From contig NZ_SSBQ01000002.1 of NCBI RefSeq assembly GCF_004795255.1, forward strand, positions 5,052,001-5,116,000: DNA of 64,000 bases, written 5' to 3'. Positions 18,925 through 27,525 of the stretch are shown piece after piece. Positions within the stretch are counted from its first letter, which is position 1. The number at the start of each line of letters is the position of its first letter. A model generated the notes under the pieces. That model searched no databases. It had not been told where the DNA came from and saw only the letters and a list, made by a program, of their open reading frames with translations. The stretch is from Streptomyces sp. RKND-216. Its GTDB lineage: Bacteria; Actinomycetota; Actinomycetes; Streptomycetales; Streptomycetaceae. Position numbers and translations under genes: made by a program.

Positions 18925-19968
18925 TCAGTAATGAATGCGGGCTGTCACGGCACGGTGGTCGGAGTAGTGCCGGTCCGCCCGGTCGCTGCCGGTGGCGTCC
19001 TGGTCGGCCTGGTCGCCGTCGTTCCACTCCACGGTGTCGGCCGCGGTGACTGTCGGGAGGCCGCCGGAGCCCCGCCGGGCCAGCAAAAAGTCGATGCGGC
19101 GGCCGGAGGACAGCGTCCACTCGTCCTTCAGGCAGTCCTTCACCGCGCCCGATGCGACGCAGTCCGCGTAGAGGGCGTCCCGGTAGCCGTACGAGCCGCC
19201 CAGGTCGCCGTTGGTACGCGCGTACCAGGAACGCCAGTTGTTCGCCGACGTCAGGCCGGTGCTGTTGGTGTCGCCGCCGAGGATCAGCAGGTCCCCGCCG
19301 AAGCCGTCCTCGCGGATCTCGGTGACGGCCTCCCGGGCGTTGCTCTCCGTGCAGGGCTTCCCGCCGTGGGCCGCCGTCGGCCAGTGGAGCGAGGCGACGG
19401 AGAGGTCCCGGCCGGCGACCCGGTCGTGCAGCCGTACCTTGACGGCCTTGGTGCGGGCCTGGTTGTTGTTGGTGCAGCCGCCGCCGAGGTCGGACTGCGC
19501 CTGCCAGCGCTTCACCGAGGCCTCCGGGTCGCTCTCCAGGGAGAAGCGCGTCGCCCGGTAGACAACCGCGTTGGTCTGGTACTTCTTCGGCGTCCCGCAC
19601 GGGCTGTTCATGGCCTTGGGGGAGTTCTCCGCGATCACGGCCCGGTACTCCTCGCCGAGCTGGGAGGACAGCCGCGCGGTGTAGTCGTTGAGCTGCTGCC
19701 GTCCGCTGATCTGCTGCACGAGGAACAGGTCGGGACGGTAGGGCATCCGGTCGAGGTAGTAGACGAGGTCCTGCCAGTCGCCGGGGCACTGGAGTCCCAC
19801 GGTCGGCAGGTTCTCCACGTTGTTCACCGCCACCTGCACGAAGGCGGGGTCGTCGTTCGGCGCGCCGGGGGCGGGCGCGGCCGCGGCGGTCGGGGACAAC
19901 AAGGTGGCGGCCGTCGCGGCGGCTGCCACCAGGCCGAGGGCCCGCACTCTGCCGACGGTTCTTCGCAC
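18925..19968 (-). CDS. Secreted endonuclease/exonuclease/phosphatase family protein
   Basis: A 347-residue exported member of the EEP (DNase I-like) superfamily. An N-terminal signal peptide is clear (Arg-rich start, hydrophobic core LGLVAAAATAATLL, then an Ala-rich cleavage region). Catalytic-type motifs include VAVNNVENLP, ASLHWPT, LILGGDTNSTG and the terminal SDHRAV. The GTG start at 19968 is set by AAGGAG 8 bases upstream; an upstream ATG at 19995 lacks a site. Several cysteine pairs (CPGDW, SPCGTP, GGGCTNN, KPCTES, YADC, KDCLK) suggest disulfides. The substrate (nucleic acid or phosphoester) cannot be decided. Confidence 0.85.
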   Translation of the reverse strand: MRRTVGRVRALGLVAAAATAATLLSPTAAAAPAPGAPNDDPAFVQVAVNNVENLPTVGLQCPGDWQDLVYYLDRMPYRPDLFLVQQISGRQQLNDYTARLSSQLGEEYRAVIAENSPKAMNSPCGTPKKYQTNAVVYRATRFSLESDPEASVKRWQAQSDLGGGCTNNNQARTKAVKVRLHDRVAGRDLSVASLHWPTAAHGGKPCTESNAREAVTEIREDGFGGDLLILGGDTNSTGLTSANNWRSWYARTNGDLGGSYGYRDALYADCVASGAVKDCLKDEWTLSSGRRIDFLLARRGSGGLPTVTAADTVEWNDGDQADQDATGSDRADRHYSDHRAVTARIHY

Positions 19969-20052
19969 GTTCGGTACTCCTTCGGTCCACGGCACGGAGG
20001 AGACAGCGTAGGGCGAATGGCGTGTTCATGGCAGGTCCCCGGAAGCGGGGAG

Positions 20053-20072
20053 ATGTGTACGCTCGTACACAT
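20053..20072. promoter_or_regulatory. Inverted repeat overlapping the SMR start codon (TetR operator candidate)
   Basis: ATGTGTAC and GTACACAT are perfect 8-base arms around GCTC. The right arm ends on the first two bases of the ATG of the SMR pump gene. A TetR-family gene is the second gene of the same operon, so this is the natural operator for feedback repression. Confidence 0.72.
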
Positions 20073-20391
20073 GGTTTACGCGACGCTTGCCGGGGCGATC
20101 CTGGCCGAAGTCCTGGGCACCACCGCGATGAAGTACAGCGACGGCTTCACCCGCCTGTGGCCGTCCCTCGGCACCACCGCCGGCTACCTCGTCGCCTTCT
20201 TCCTCCTCGCCCAGACACTCAAGACCATGTCGGTGGGCACCGCATACGCCATCTGGGCCGGACTCGGCACCGCCGCCGTCGCCGCCATCGGCATGGTCTT
20301 CATCGGCGAGGCCGTCACCGCAACGAAGATCATCGGTCTGCTGCTGGTGATCGCCGGAGTTGTCGTCCTCAACCTCGGCGGAGCCCACTGA
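20071..20391 (+). CDS. Small multidrug resistance (SMR) efflux protein
   Basis: A 106-residue protein with four hydrophobic helices. The essential membrane glutamate is in AGAILAEVLGTTAMKYSDGF (first helix), and the family motif GTAYAIWAGLGTAAVAAIGM is intact. These are the QacC/EmrE-type features of a proton-coupled exporter of cationic drugs or guanidinium-like compounds. The start ATG at 20071 lies in an inverted repeat and lacks a normal ribosome binding site, so it may be leaderless. The stop shares one base with the TetR start (TGATG). Confidence 0.93.
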   Translation: MVYATLAGAILAEVLGTTAMKYSDGFTRLWPSLGTTAGYLVAFFLLAQTLKTMSVGTAYAIWAGLGTAAVAAIGMVFIGEAVTATKIIGLLLVIAGVVVLNLGGAH

Positions 20392-20966
20392 TGGCCCCCA
20401 CCCGTCGCCACGACCCCGACCGGCGCACGCGGATGGTGGACGCCGCCATCCGCGTCGTCGACGCGCACGGCATCGCCGGGCTCAGCCACCGGCGGGTCGC
20501 CGCCGAGGCGGACGTACCCCTCGGCTCCACCACGTACCACTTCGCCTCCCGCGAGGACCTGCTGATCGCCGCACTGCGCCGGGTCGGCGACCGGTGGCTG
20601 GCCGACGTCGACGCCTGGGAACGGGCCCTGCCCGCCGACGCCCCGCTCGGCGGTGAACTCGCCCGTCTCGTCCAGGAGTCGCTGACCGGTGGCCGGGCCC
20701 GCGCCCGCCTGGAGTACGAGCTGTACCTCGCCGCACTCCGGCACGACGCCGTCCAGCCGGTGGCCGCCGAGTGCGTCGACGGCCTCGCCGCCATCCTGCG
20801 CCGCCGCACCCCCGACGACGCCACCGCCCGCGCTCTGGCCGCCCTCACCGACGGACTCACTCTCCAGCTCCTCCTCACCGGCCGCACCCCCGACGGCGCC
20901 GAACTCCGCACCCTCCTCGCGCCACTGGCCGACGCGGGCGTGAACCCCTCCTCCCCGACCGGGTGA
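20391..20966 (+). CDS. TetR family transcriptional regulator
   Basis: A 191-residue TetR repressor. The helix-turn-helix is clear ([20 protein letters not shown], then [20 protein letters not shown], residues about 14-58). The C-terminal ligand domain is helical. The ATG overlaps the SMR gene stop as TGATG, so the pump and its regulator are one transcript. By family behaviour it should repress its own operon through the inverted repeat at 20053. Confidence 0.92.
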   Translation: MAPTRRHDPDRRTRMVDAAIRVVDAHGIAGLSHRRVAAEADVPLGSTTYHFASREDLLIAALRRVGDRWLADVDAWERALPADAPLGGELARLVQESLTGGRARARLEYELYLAALRHDAVQPVAAECVDGLAAILRRRTPDDATARALAALTDGLTLQLLLTGRTPDGAELRTLLAPLADAGVNPSSPTG

Positions 20967-21075
20967 CGAGGGAGGCGCGCCCGCGGACGCACGTCCGGCG
21001 ACGGGACGCCTCAGTCACCCCTGGCCGGGCGACCCGGCTGGTGAGACCGGTTCGCCATGCGCGGGCGGGGCGGGC

Positions 21076-21081
21076 TAGCGT
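21076..21081 (+). promoter_or_regulatory. -10 box of leaderless dapD promoter
   Basis: TAGCGT lies 7 bases before the dapD ATG, placing transcription start on or next to the start codon. No ribosome binding site precedes the gene. No convincing -35 was identified. Confidence 0.5.
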
Positions 21082-21088
21082 TCGGTGT

Positions 21089-22093
21089 ATGACCGATGCA
21101 GCCACCACCAGCTCCACCGCCAGCACCGCCACCGGCGCCGTCGCCGCCGGGCTCGCCACCGTCACCGACGGCGGCACCGTCCTCGACACGTGGTTCCCCG
21201 CCCCCGAGCTGTCCGCCGAGCCCGGCCCGGCCGGTACCGAGCGGCTCAGCGCGGAGCAGGCCACCGCGCTGCTCGGCGACGCCGCGCCGCACGCCCTCGG
21301 CCCGGACCCGCGCCGCGACGTAGAGGTCATCGCCGTCCGCACGGTCATCGCCTCCCTGGACGACAAACCGCTGGACGCGCACGACGCCTACCTGCGCCTC
21401 CACCTGCTCAGCCACCGGCTGGTCCGCCCGCACGGGCAGAACCTCGACGGCATCTTCGGCCTGCTCTCCAACGTGGCGTGGACGAACCTCGGTCCGGTCG
21501 CCGTCGACCGCGTCGAGCAGGTACGGCTGGCCGCCCGCGCCAGCGGCGTCCAGCTCAACGTCGCCAGCATCGACAAGTTCCCCCGCATGACCGACTACGT
21601 CGCACCCAAGGGCGTGCGCATCGGCGACGCCGACCGGGTGCGGCTCGGCGCGCACCTTGCCGAGGGCACCACCGTCATGCACGAGGGCTTCTGCAACTTC
21701 AACGCCGGCACGCTCGGCACCTCCATGGTCGAGGGGCGCATCAGCGCGGGCGTCGTCGTGGGCGACGGGTCCGACATCGGCGGCAGCGCCTCCGTCATGG
21801 GCACCCTCTCCGGCGGCGGCAAGCAGACGATCTCCATCGGTGAGCGCTGCCTGCTCGGTGCCCAGGCCGGCGTCGGCATCTCGCTGGGCGACGACTGCGT
21901 GGTCGAAGCCGGCCTGTACGTCACCGCGGGCACCCGCGTCACCCTGCCCGACGGCGAGGTCGTCAAGGCCCTGGAACTGTCCGGCGCCCACAACCTCCTC
22001 TTCCGCCGCAACTCCACCACGGGCACCGTCGAGGCCCTCCAGCGCAGCGGCTCCTGGGGCGGCCTCAACGAGGCCCTGCACACCCACAACTGA
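21089..22093 (+). CDS. dapD: Tetrahydrodipicolinate N-succinyltransferase
   Basis: A 334-residue actinobacterial-type DapD, which succinylates tetrahydrodipicolinate in lysine and diaminopimelate synthesis. The C-terminal half is a left-handed beta-helix of hexapeptide repeats ([20 protein letters not shown], then [42 protein letters not shown]). The end motif [15 protein letters not shown] is typical of the group. The N-terminal 20 residues are Ala/Thr-rich. The start ATG at 21089 is preceded by a -10 box rather than a ribosome binding site. Single-gene unit, followed by hairpins at 22161 and 22200. Confidence 0.94.
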   Translation: MTDAATTSSTASTATGAVAAGLATVTDGGTVLDTWFPAPELSAEPGPAGTERLSAEQATALLGDAAPHALGPDPRRDVEVIAVRTVIASLDDKPLDAHDAYLRLHLLSHRLVRPHGQNLDGIFGLLSNVAWTNLGPVAVDRVEQVRLAARASGVQLNVASIDKFPRMTDYVAPKGVRIGDADRVRLGAHLAEGTTVMHEGFCNFNAGTLGTSMVEGRISAGVVVGDGSDIGGSASVMGTLSGGGKQTISIGERCLLGAQAGVGISLGDDCVVEAGLYVTAGTRVTLPDGEVVKALELSGAHNLLFRRNSTTGTVEALQRSGSWGGLNEALHTHN

Positions 22094-22160
22094 ACCCGCC
22101 GCCCGCCCCGGCCCACCCGCGGAAACCCGCACCCGCCGCGACCGGTGCAACGCCGCACTT

Positions 22161-22225
22161 CTCCCGCCGGTGAGCGGGAGCGTCGCGCCCCGCAGCCTGC
22201 CGGGCCGCGCACCCGCGCGGCCCGG
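22161..22225. terminator. Tandem hairpins between dapD and EI24 gene
   Basis: Two hairpins: 7-bp arms at 22161-22167/22174-22180 with a 6-base loop, and 11-bp arms at 22200-22210/22215-22225 with the loop ACCC. They follow dapD in the same orientation and are likely its terminator. The second ends two bases before the -10 box of the next gene, so it overlaps that promoter and could influence it. Confidence 0.7.
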
Positions 22226-22226
22226 G

Positions 22227-22232
22227 TAGGCT
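22227..22232 (+). promoter_or_regulatory. -10 box of leaderless EI24-gene promoter
   Basis: TAGGCT, 7 bases before the ATG at 22240, with no ribosome binding site in between. This is the same spacing as for dapD. Confidence 0.5.
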
Positions 22233-22239
22233 GCGGCGC

Positions 22240-23070
22240 ATGAGTGATCTCGGGGCGGGACTGCGGTACCTGGGGCGCGGGCAGCGCTGGGCGTTCGGGC
22301 ACGGACGGTGGTACGGGTTCGGGCTGCTGCCCGCTCTCGTCGCGTTCGTGCTGTACGCCGCAGCCCTCACCGCGCTCGCCTACGGCGCCGACGACATCGC
22401 CGCCTGGGCGACGCCGTTCGCCGACGACTGGAGCGACTTCTGGCGCGACGCGCTCCGCGTCACCTTCGCTGCGCTGCTCTGGGCCGCCGGTCTGGCGCTC
22501 GCCGTCCTCACCTTCACCGCCGTGACGCTGCTGGTCGGCGACCCGTTCTACGAGAAGCTCTCCGAGGAGGTCGAGAAGTCCGAGGGCGGCTGCCCGCCCG
22601 GTTCGGACGCGCCCTGGTGGCGGCAGCTGTGGCGTTCGCTGCTGGACAGCCTGTACGTGCTGGGGCGAGCCCTGCTGTTCACCGTGCCGCTGTTCGTTCT
22701 CGGTTTCGTGCCCGTGCTCGGGCAGACCGTCGTGCCGGTGCTCGGCTTCTGCGTCTCCGGGTACTTCCTGGCCGCCGAGCTGACCTCGGTGGCGATGCAG
22801 CGCCGTGAGATCCCGGTCCGGGAACGGCTGGCGCTGCTCCGCGAGCGGCGTTCGCTGGCGCTCGGCTTCGGGGTACCGCTGGTGCTGTGCTTCCTGGTGC
22901 CGTTCGTCGCGGTCCTGCTGATGCCCGGCGCCGTCGCCGGGGCGGCCCTGCTGGTCCGCGACGTGGCGGACGGCCACCGTGACGCGCCGGCTGCCGTGCC
23001 TCCGCCCGCTCAGCAGGCGTCACCGGCCCACCTGTCGCCCCCGAACCTCCCCGGCCCACCGCGTCGCTGA
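22240..23070 (+). CDS. EI24 domain-containing membrane protein
   Basis: A 276-residue integral membrane protein of the EI24/CysZ-like family. The family segment AGLRYLGRGQRWAFGHGRWY at the start and four to six hydrophobic helices are visible, with GFVPVLGQTVVPVLGFCVSG in the middle. CysZ proteins of this superfamily import sulfate, but actinobacterial EI24 proteins have no proven role. A Pro-rich cytoplasmic tail (about 30 residues) closes the protein. It has its own leaderless-type promoter. Confidence 0.85.
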   Translation: MSDLGAGLRYLGRGQRWAFGHGRWYGFGLLPALVAFVLYAAALTALAYGADDIAAWATPFADDWSDFWRDALRVTFAALLWAAGLALAVLTFTAVTLLVGDPFYEKLSEEVEKSEGGCPPGSDAPWWRQLWRSLLDSLYVLGRALLFTVPLFVLGFVPVLGQTVVPVLGFCVSGYFLAAELTSVAMQRREIPVRERLALLRERRSLALGFGVPLVLCFLVPFVAVLLMPGAVAGAALLVRDVADGHRDAPAAVPPPAQQASPAHLSPPNLPGPPRR

Positions 23071-23085
23071 CGCCCGGTCCGGGCG
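23071..23085. terminator. Short terminator hairpin
   Basis: CGCCCG and CGGGCG arms around GTC, starting at the base after the EI24 stop, between convergent genes. Compact but GC-rich. Confidence 0.5.
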
Positions 23086-23093
23086 GGAAGGGC

Positions 23094-23622
23094 TCAGACG
23101 TCGCAGCCCTCGCCGAACTTCGCGGTGAGGCGGCTCTGGTACTCGCCGTCCTCGGGGTGGGTGAAGAGGTGGCAGGTGGCCGTGTACGGGTCGACGATCA
23201 GGTAGACGGGACCGTCGCGGCGGCGTACGCCTGCTGCTTCGGGCCGTAGGCGTTGGCGGCCGTACCCCGCGGGATCACCTCGGCGATGAACTCCACGTCT
23301 TCGTGCGGCCCCCGCGGCGACCGGCGGTGTGACCCTTCCCTGCGGAGTCCCTGAGCTTGGCCACGTCCGGTGCGAACCCGTTGCTCGAATCGGGGAAGTC
23401 GATACGGACGTCCGACTTGACCCTGGCGTCCATGCCGCATCGGTCCTCCAGGGCGCGGACGATCCGGCGAATGGTCTCCCAGTGCGCGTCCCGCTGAGGC
23501 GACATGTGAACGGTCCCTTCGACGACCTCGGCCTTGTAGCCCTCGGGGACGGGCATCCGCTCCAGCAGCTCGAACAGTTCGTGCAGGCTCACTCCCCGCC
23601 GCACCGGGCGGCGCAGCCGCAC
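23094..23622 (-). pseudogene. Frameshifted Uma2 family endonuclease-like gene
   Basis: Three minus-strand frames together reproduce a Uma2 (DUF820, restriction-endonuclease-like fold) protein. The first (from GTG at 23622) gives VSLHELFELLERMPVPEGY, then SDVRIDFPDSSNGFAPDVAKL. The second gives EDVEFIAEVIPRGTAANAYG and KQQAYAA. The third gives VYLIVDPYTATCHLF. Two frame changes are needed, one near 23310-23330 and one near 23211 (a missing base between CCG and TCTACC). The residues expected for the active site are present but split. Sequencing error could explain one shift; two make a real pseudogene more likely. Uma2 genes are abundant and expendable in Streptomyces. Confidence 0.82.
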
Positions 23623-23718
23623 GGTTCAACGATACGGCGGCCGGTGGGACACGCGCCGTCACCACACGTGTCCCACGGGCGCCACCCACAGGAGGCCGGG
23701 GCCGGGACGGTCACGGCG

Positions 23719-25536
23719 TCACGGACGGAACCGCAGCACCTGCGGGTCGTGGTCGCTGACCTGGTCCGCGAACTCGGCGTTGGTGTGCACGATGTCGTAG
23801 TCGAAGCGGCGGATGCCGGGCGACACCAGAGTCTGGTCCAGCACCTGCGAGTTGCCGTCGTAGACGTAGGTGTAGCGCTCGCACTCCGGCAGTGCGTACA
23901 CCGCGCTGCGCAGCACCCTTCCGTCGGTCAGCTGCTCGGTGGTGGCGGAGAACTCGAAGTCGTTGATGTCGCCGAGGACGACGACGTCGGCCTTCCGCTG
24001 CACCTGCAGGACGTCCTTGACGAAGGCGTTGACCGACCGCGCCTGCAGCAGCCGCTGCTCCTCGGAGGAGCGGGACGGCGGCTGGAAGCGGCTGTGCAGC
24101 GACTGGTCGCCGCCTTTGGACGCGAAGTGGTTGGCGACCACGATGACCGTGCGGCCGCGGAAGCGGAACTCGCCTGCGACGGGCTTGCGGCTGTCCTCCC
24201 AGGCGGCGGCGGTCGGGTCGATGCGGCCCGGGGAGTGCGTGAGGGTGGCCCGGCCGCGGCGCTCGACCACGTCCGTCGCGGTGGTGGCGTCGCCGCCGGG
24301 GCGGTCCACGAACGTGACCCGCTCGGGGTTGAAGAGGAAGACGTTGCGTATGTTGCCGCCGGGCTGGCCGCCGTCCTGCTTGTCCTGCGGGTCGATTCCG
24401 CGCCATGCGTAACGCGGTCCGCCCGCCGCGACCACCGCGTCGATCAGCTTGGCCACCGTCTCGTCGGCCGCGACCACGCCGTCGTCCTCGGGGCCGGTGT
24501 TGTCCTGGATCTCCTCCAGGGCGACGATGTCCGGCGAGGCCAGGGCGGTCACCAGGCCGTCGGCGAGGCGTGCGAACTTCTCCTGGTCGTCGCCCGGGTC
24601 GAGGTTCTCCACGTTGTACGTGGCCACCGCCAGCTCGCGGCGCCGCTGCTCACGAGTCTGCTCCCGCTCCGGGCCGCCGTCCTCGAGGGCGCCCAGCTCG
24701 CGGGCGGCGAGGTAGTAGCCGCCGAACTGCTCGTAGTCCAGCGGGCCCTCCGTGGTGCCGGACAGCGTGTCGCCGGTGTCGGCCGCGGGGAACGGCTCCT
24801 CGGCGAGCGGGGTCAGCGACTCGACCTTGAGGCGCCCGGGGTTCTGCTCGTCGTAGCCGCCGTAGCGGGTGCCGCCGCCGGCGGTGGGGTTCTGCCGCGG
24901 CTTCACGGTCACCCACATCTCGGCGTACTGGGTGCTGGGGCCGGCGACCCGGGCGTCCCGGACGCGGACGTTGCTGCCCTCCAGCGACTCGTACAGGTCC
25001 AGCGCGTACCGCGAGGGGCGCAGCTCCAGGTCCTCGATGCCGCCGTCCGCGCCGCCCTCCGGCGCGTACGCCGAGGGCACGCTGCGGGAGCCGAGGGTGC
25101 GGGGGGCGGGGATCGGGTTGCCCGAGGAGACGACGGTCACCTCGGGCCGGGATATCTGCGTGACCGACTGGTTCCCGCCGTCCCGACCGCCGTAGTAGTA
25201 CTCGCCGACAGTGCCGGTCACCCGCACCTCGTCGCCGGGCTGCACGGTGGGTGCCGAGCCGGTGAAGACGAACAGGCCCTCGCTGGTGGCGGCCGATCCG
25301 TCGCCCTCCGGGTCCTGGAACCAGAAGCCGCGCGAGCCGTACGTGCGTACGCCGGTGACGATGCCCGCCACCTCCCGGACCTCCTCGCCCGCATAGGGAG
25401 ACAAGCGGGTGGAGCCCTGGATGTCGTGGATGCGCAGCGGGTCGCCGTCCGCAGCGAGGGCGGGGGAGGTGAGCAGGGTCGAGGTCAGCGCGGCGACGGT
25501 GAGCGCACCGAGCGCGGCGGTGTGACGGGTGGTCAA
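23719..25536 (-). CDS. Secreted ExeM/NucH-type endonuclease
   Basis: A 605-residue exported nuclease. The signal peptide spans the first 30 residues (AALGALTVAALTSTLLTSPA). An OB-fold/lamin-tail-like region (IQGSTRLSPYAGEEVREVAG, then GVRTYGSRGFWFQDPEGDG) precedes an endonuclease/exonuclease/phosphatase domain with VATYNVENLDPGD, DIVALEEIQDNTG, VIVVANHFASKGGD, VVVLGDINDFEFS and the terminal VSDHDPQVL. The start is a TTG at 25536, set by GGAGG five bases upstream; an upstream GTG at 25566 has no such site. Expected role: extracellular DNA breakdown for nutrient (phosphate) recovery. Confidence 0.92.
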   Translation of the reverse strand: MTTRHTAALGALTVAALTSTLLTSPALAADGDPLRIHDIQGSTRLSPYAGEEVREVAGIVTGVRTYGSRGFWFQDPEGDGSAATSEGLFVFTGSAPTVQPGDEVRVTGTVGEYYYGGRDGGNQSVTQISRPEVTVVSSGNPIPAPRTLGSRSVPSAYAPEGGADGGIEDLELRPSRYALDLYESLEGSNVRVRDARVAGPSTQYAEMWVTVKPRQNPTAGGGTRYGGYDEQNPGRLKVESLTPLAEEPFPAADTGDTLSGTTEGPLDYEQFGGYYLAARELGALEDGGPEREQTREQRRRELAVATYNVENLDPGDDQEKFARLADGLVTALASPDIVALEEIQDNTGPEDDGVVAADETVAKLIDAVVAAGGPRYAWRGIDPQDKQDGGQPGGNIRNVFLFNPERVTFVDRPGGDATTATDVVERRGRATLTHSPGRIDPTAAAWEDSRKPVAGEFRFRGRTVIVVANHFASKGGDQSLHSRFQPPSRSSEEQRLLQARSVNAFVKDVLQVQRKADVVVLGDINDFEFSATTEQLTDGRVLRSAVYALPECERYTYVYDGNSQVLDQTLVSPGIRRFDYDIVHTNAEFADQVSDHDPQVLRFRP

Positions 25537-25904
25537 GAGATCCTCCGTGGGGCGGGTGAGAAGCACCGGAACACGCCGAAAGTGGCAAGGCGGTTCTCTA
25601 CGCGCGTAAAGCTCGTCGAGGGGGAGGTCATTGTCAAGCGACGGCAGGAAGTCACCCGGTCGGGGGACGGGTGGACCCGAGGCCGCGGCACGGTGACGTC
25701 CCTGCTCGCGCGGGCCGAGGGCGCCGCCGTACCGGCACGTCTCACTTACGACTTTCCAGGCCAAGTCCTCTAGGCTGGCCCTGCCCCCGGGCTCCGGTCG
25801 TTCCCACCCACGTCCACCTCCCGCCGCGCCGTCCGCGCGGCCCCTGGATGCCCGGAACACCGTCCACGCCCCGCCGATCGACGCCCCGCGAGGAGCCCCG
25901 TTCC
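25537..25904. other. Divergent region between nuclease and hypothetical gene
   Basis: A 368-base gap between divergent genes. On the plus strand TAGGCT at 25771-25776 could be a -10 with TTACGA at 25746 as a loosely spaced -35. On the minus strand a TTGACA at 25632-25637 has no matching -10. A degenerate PHO-like element at 25551-25572 is too weak to call. No ORF with a ribosome binding site was seen. Confidence 0.35.
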
Positions 25905-27425
25905 ATGTCCGGTGACGACCGCCCCACCATGCCCCCCGTGCGGCTGCCCTCCGAGGCCGAGCTGGCCCGGGACGCCCTGGCGGCACCGCTCTTCGCACGC
26001 GCCGTCTCCCTCGCCCGCTGGGCTGACGAGAAGCCCGTGCCGGTCGGAGCGGGCGGCGAACTGCTCGCCGACGAACTGGCCGAGGCCGCCGCGCGCCTCG
26101 GCCTGATCGGCGACCCGGAGGGCACCGCCGCGACCGCCGAGGCGTGGAACCTCGCCGTGGACACCGGCCTGCTCGAGGTCGACGAGGACGAGGACGCAGA
26201 ACCCACCCTGGAGAGCGACGAGGCCGTCGGCACCGCATCCGGCGGCGGCGAGCTCGCCCGCCTCACCGGCTCCGCTGCACCCGCGGACGTCCTGGAGCTC
26301 TGGCAGGGCGGGCTGGAGACGGTCCTCGCCGACGCGGCCACGCCCAGCCTGGAGGACCTCCTCGGCGACCTGGAGGGCGTCGTCGGTGACGATGGAGAGA
26401 TCGACCCGGACGCCGTCGACCTCGACGCCCTGGAGTGGGACCCGGAGGAGGAGGCCGACTTCCTCGACAGCGCTCTCGGCAACCTCTACCTGTTCACCCT
26501 CCAGGACCCGGCCGTCGCCTCCGGCGCCATGGTGCCGCTGCCCGTGCTCGCCGCTTCGATGATCGTTCCCGACGACATGGACGAGCCGACGGACGAGGTG
26601 CTGGAAGAGGTCTCAGTCGCGATGATGCGGCTCGACGAGCAGTTCCGCATCCTCGAGCCCACCGGGATGCTGGCTTACCGGCCGGTGGACGAGGCGCTGA
26701 CGCAGGAGGCCGACGACGCGCTGCCGGACGACGAATCAGCCCCCGGCGAGGAGGAGGACGTCTCCCGTTACGGCATGGTGCGCCTCACCCCGCTGGGCCT
26801 GCACGGAATGCGGCAGCGCATGCTGGACGCCGGCATCGACGCCCCGCTCGTCGGCGACCTCGCCGAGGAGGACGCCACCACGCTGCTGGGTGCGCTCGTC
26901 TCCTACCCTGAGACCGGTGCCCGCGAGGAGGTGGAGGGCTGGTTCGCCGCCCGGGACTCCGCCGACCGGGCAGCCCGCGACCTGCTGGCCGCCGCACGGG
27001 GCCGCGACGACGAGGCGCCGGGCCGCAGGCTGGTGTGTCAGCAGGCGCTCTCGCTCGCCGGGGACGCCGCCGAGCCCGCGCTGCGCGACGTGCTCGACGA
27101 CGCCGAACTCGGCGGCCTCGCCCGGGTGTGGCTGGTCGAGCACGGCGCCGAAGACGTCCCGCCGCCGGACGAGCGCATGGTCTTCTGGCTCGCCGTCGAC
27201 ACCATCGCCGCGCAGCTTGCCACCGCCGGGGAGCCCGACGAGCTGCGGGAGCTGATCCGCGGCCTGGTCGACCAGCACGCCGGATTCTTCGACAAGGCGT
27301 GGAAGGTCGATCACCCGGCGGCCGCCGACGTACTGGAGGCGATGGGGCGCCTCCACCCGGACCGCGGCACCGCCAAGGAGGCCCGCAAGGCCGCGTTCAA
27401 GGCCCGCTCCGCGCACCCCGGCTGA
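25905..27425 (+). CDS. Uncharacterised protein, paralogue of the gene at 53652
   Basis: A 506-residue soluble acidic protein with no motif known to me. Order of regions: a short N-terminal helix block with FARAVSLARWADEKPVPVGA, a winged-helix-like segment ending GLLEVDEDE, a very acidic middle (about residues 90-190), a second helical block with YGMVRLTPLGLHGMRQRML, and a C-terminal alpha-helical region like HEAT repeats (AEPALRDVLDDAELGGLARV). The start ATG at 25905 has AGGAG 9 bases upstream. The same arrangement and several matching motifs recur in the product of 53652-55064. Function unknown; nothing suggests export. Confidence 0.85.
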   Translation: MSGDDRPTMPPVRLPSEAELARDALAAPLFARAVSLARWADEKPVPVGAGGELLADELAEAAARLGLIGDPEGTAATAEAWNLAVDTGLLEVDEDEDAEPTLESDEAVGTASGGGELARLTGSAAPADVLELWQGGLETVLADAATPSLEDLLGDLEGVVGDDGEIDPDAVDLDALEWDPEEEADFLDSALGNLYLFTLQDPAVASGAMVPLPVLAASMIVPDDMDEPTDEVLEEVSVAMMRLDEQFRILEPTGMLAYRPVDEALTQEADDALPDDESAPGEEEDVSRYGMVRLTPLGLHGMRQRMLDAGIDAPLVGDLAEEDATTLLGALVSYPETGAREEVEGWFAARDSADRAARDLLAAARGRDDEAPGRRLVCQQALSLAGDAAEPALRDVLDDAELGGLARVWLVEHGAEDVPPPDERMVFWLAVDTIAAQLATAGEPDELRELIRGLVDQHAGFFDKAWKVDHPAAADVLEAMGRLHPDRGTAKEARKAAFKARSAHPG

Positions 27426-27442
27426 CCCGCCGACGGCCCGGC

Positions 27443-27469
27443 GCCGTGCGGGTCCGAGGCCCGCACGGC
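27443..27469. terminator. Bidirectional terminator hairpin
   Basis: Ten-base perfect arms (27443-27452 and 27460-27469) with a 7-base loop, between the convergent hypothetical gene and AhpD-like gene. A smaller hairpin with GGTCC/GGACC arms follows at 27475-27488. Confidence 0.75.
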
Positions 27470-27525
27470 TGACCGGTCCAGACGGACCTGGCCCGGCCGG
27501 GTGCCGGCCCCGGCTCAGCCGGCCG

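Noticed and set aside
25551..25572. Possible PHO box before the secreted nuclease
   Set aside because: The two 11-mers (minus strand, GTTCCGG and TCTCACC starts) each deviate by two or more bases from GTTCACC; too weak without matrix scoring.
25632..25637. TTGACA hexamer upstream of the secreted nuclease
   Set aside because: No -10-like hexamer occurs at 16-19 bases, so I do not call a promoter.
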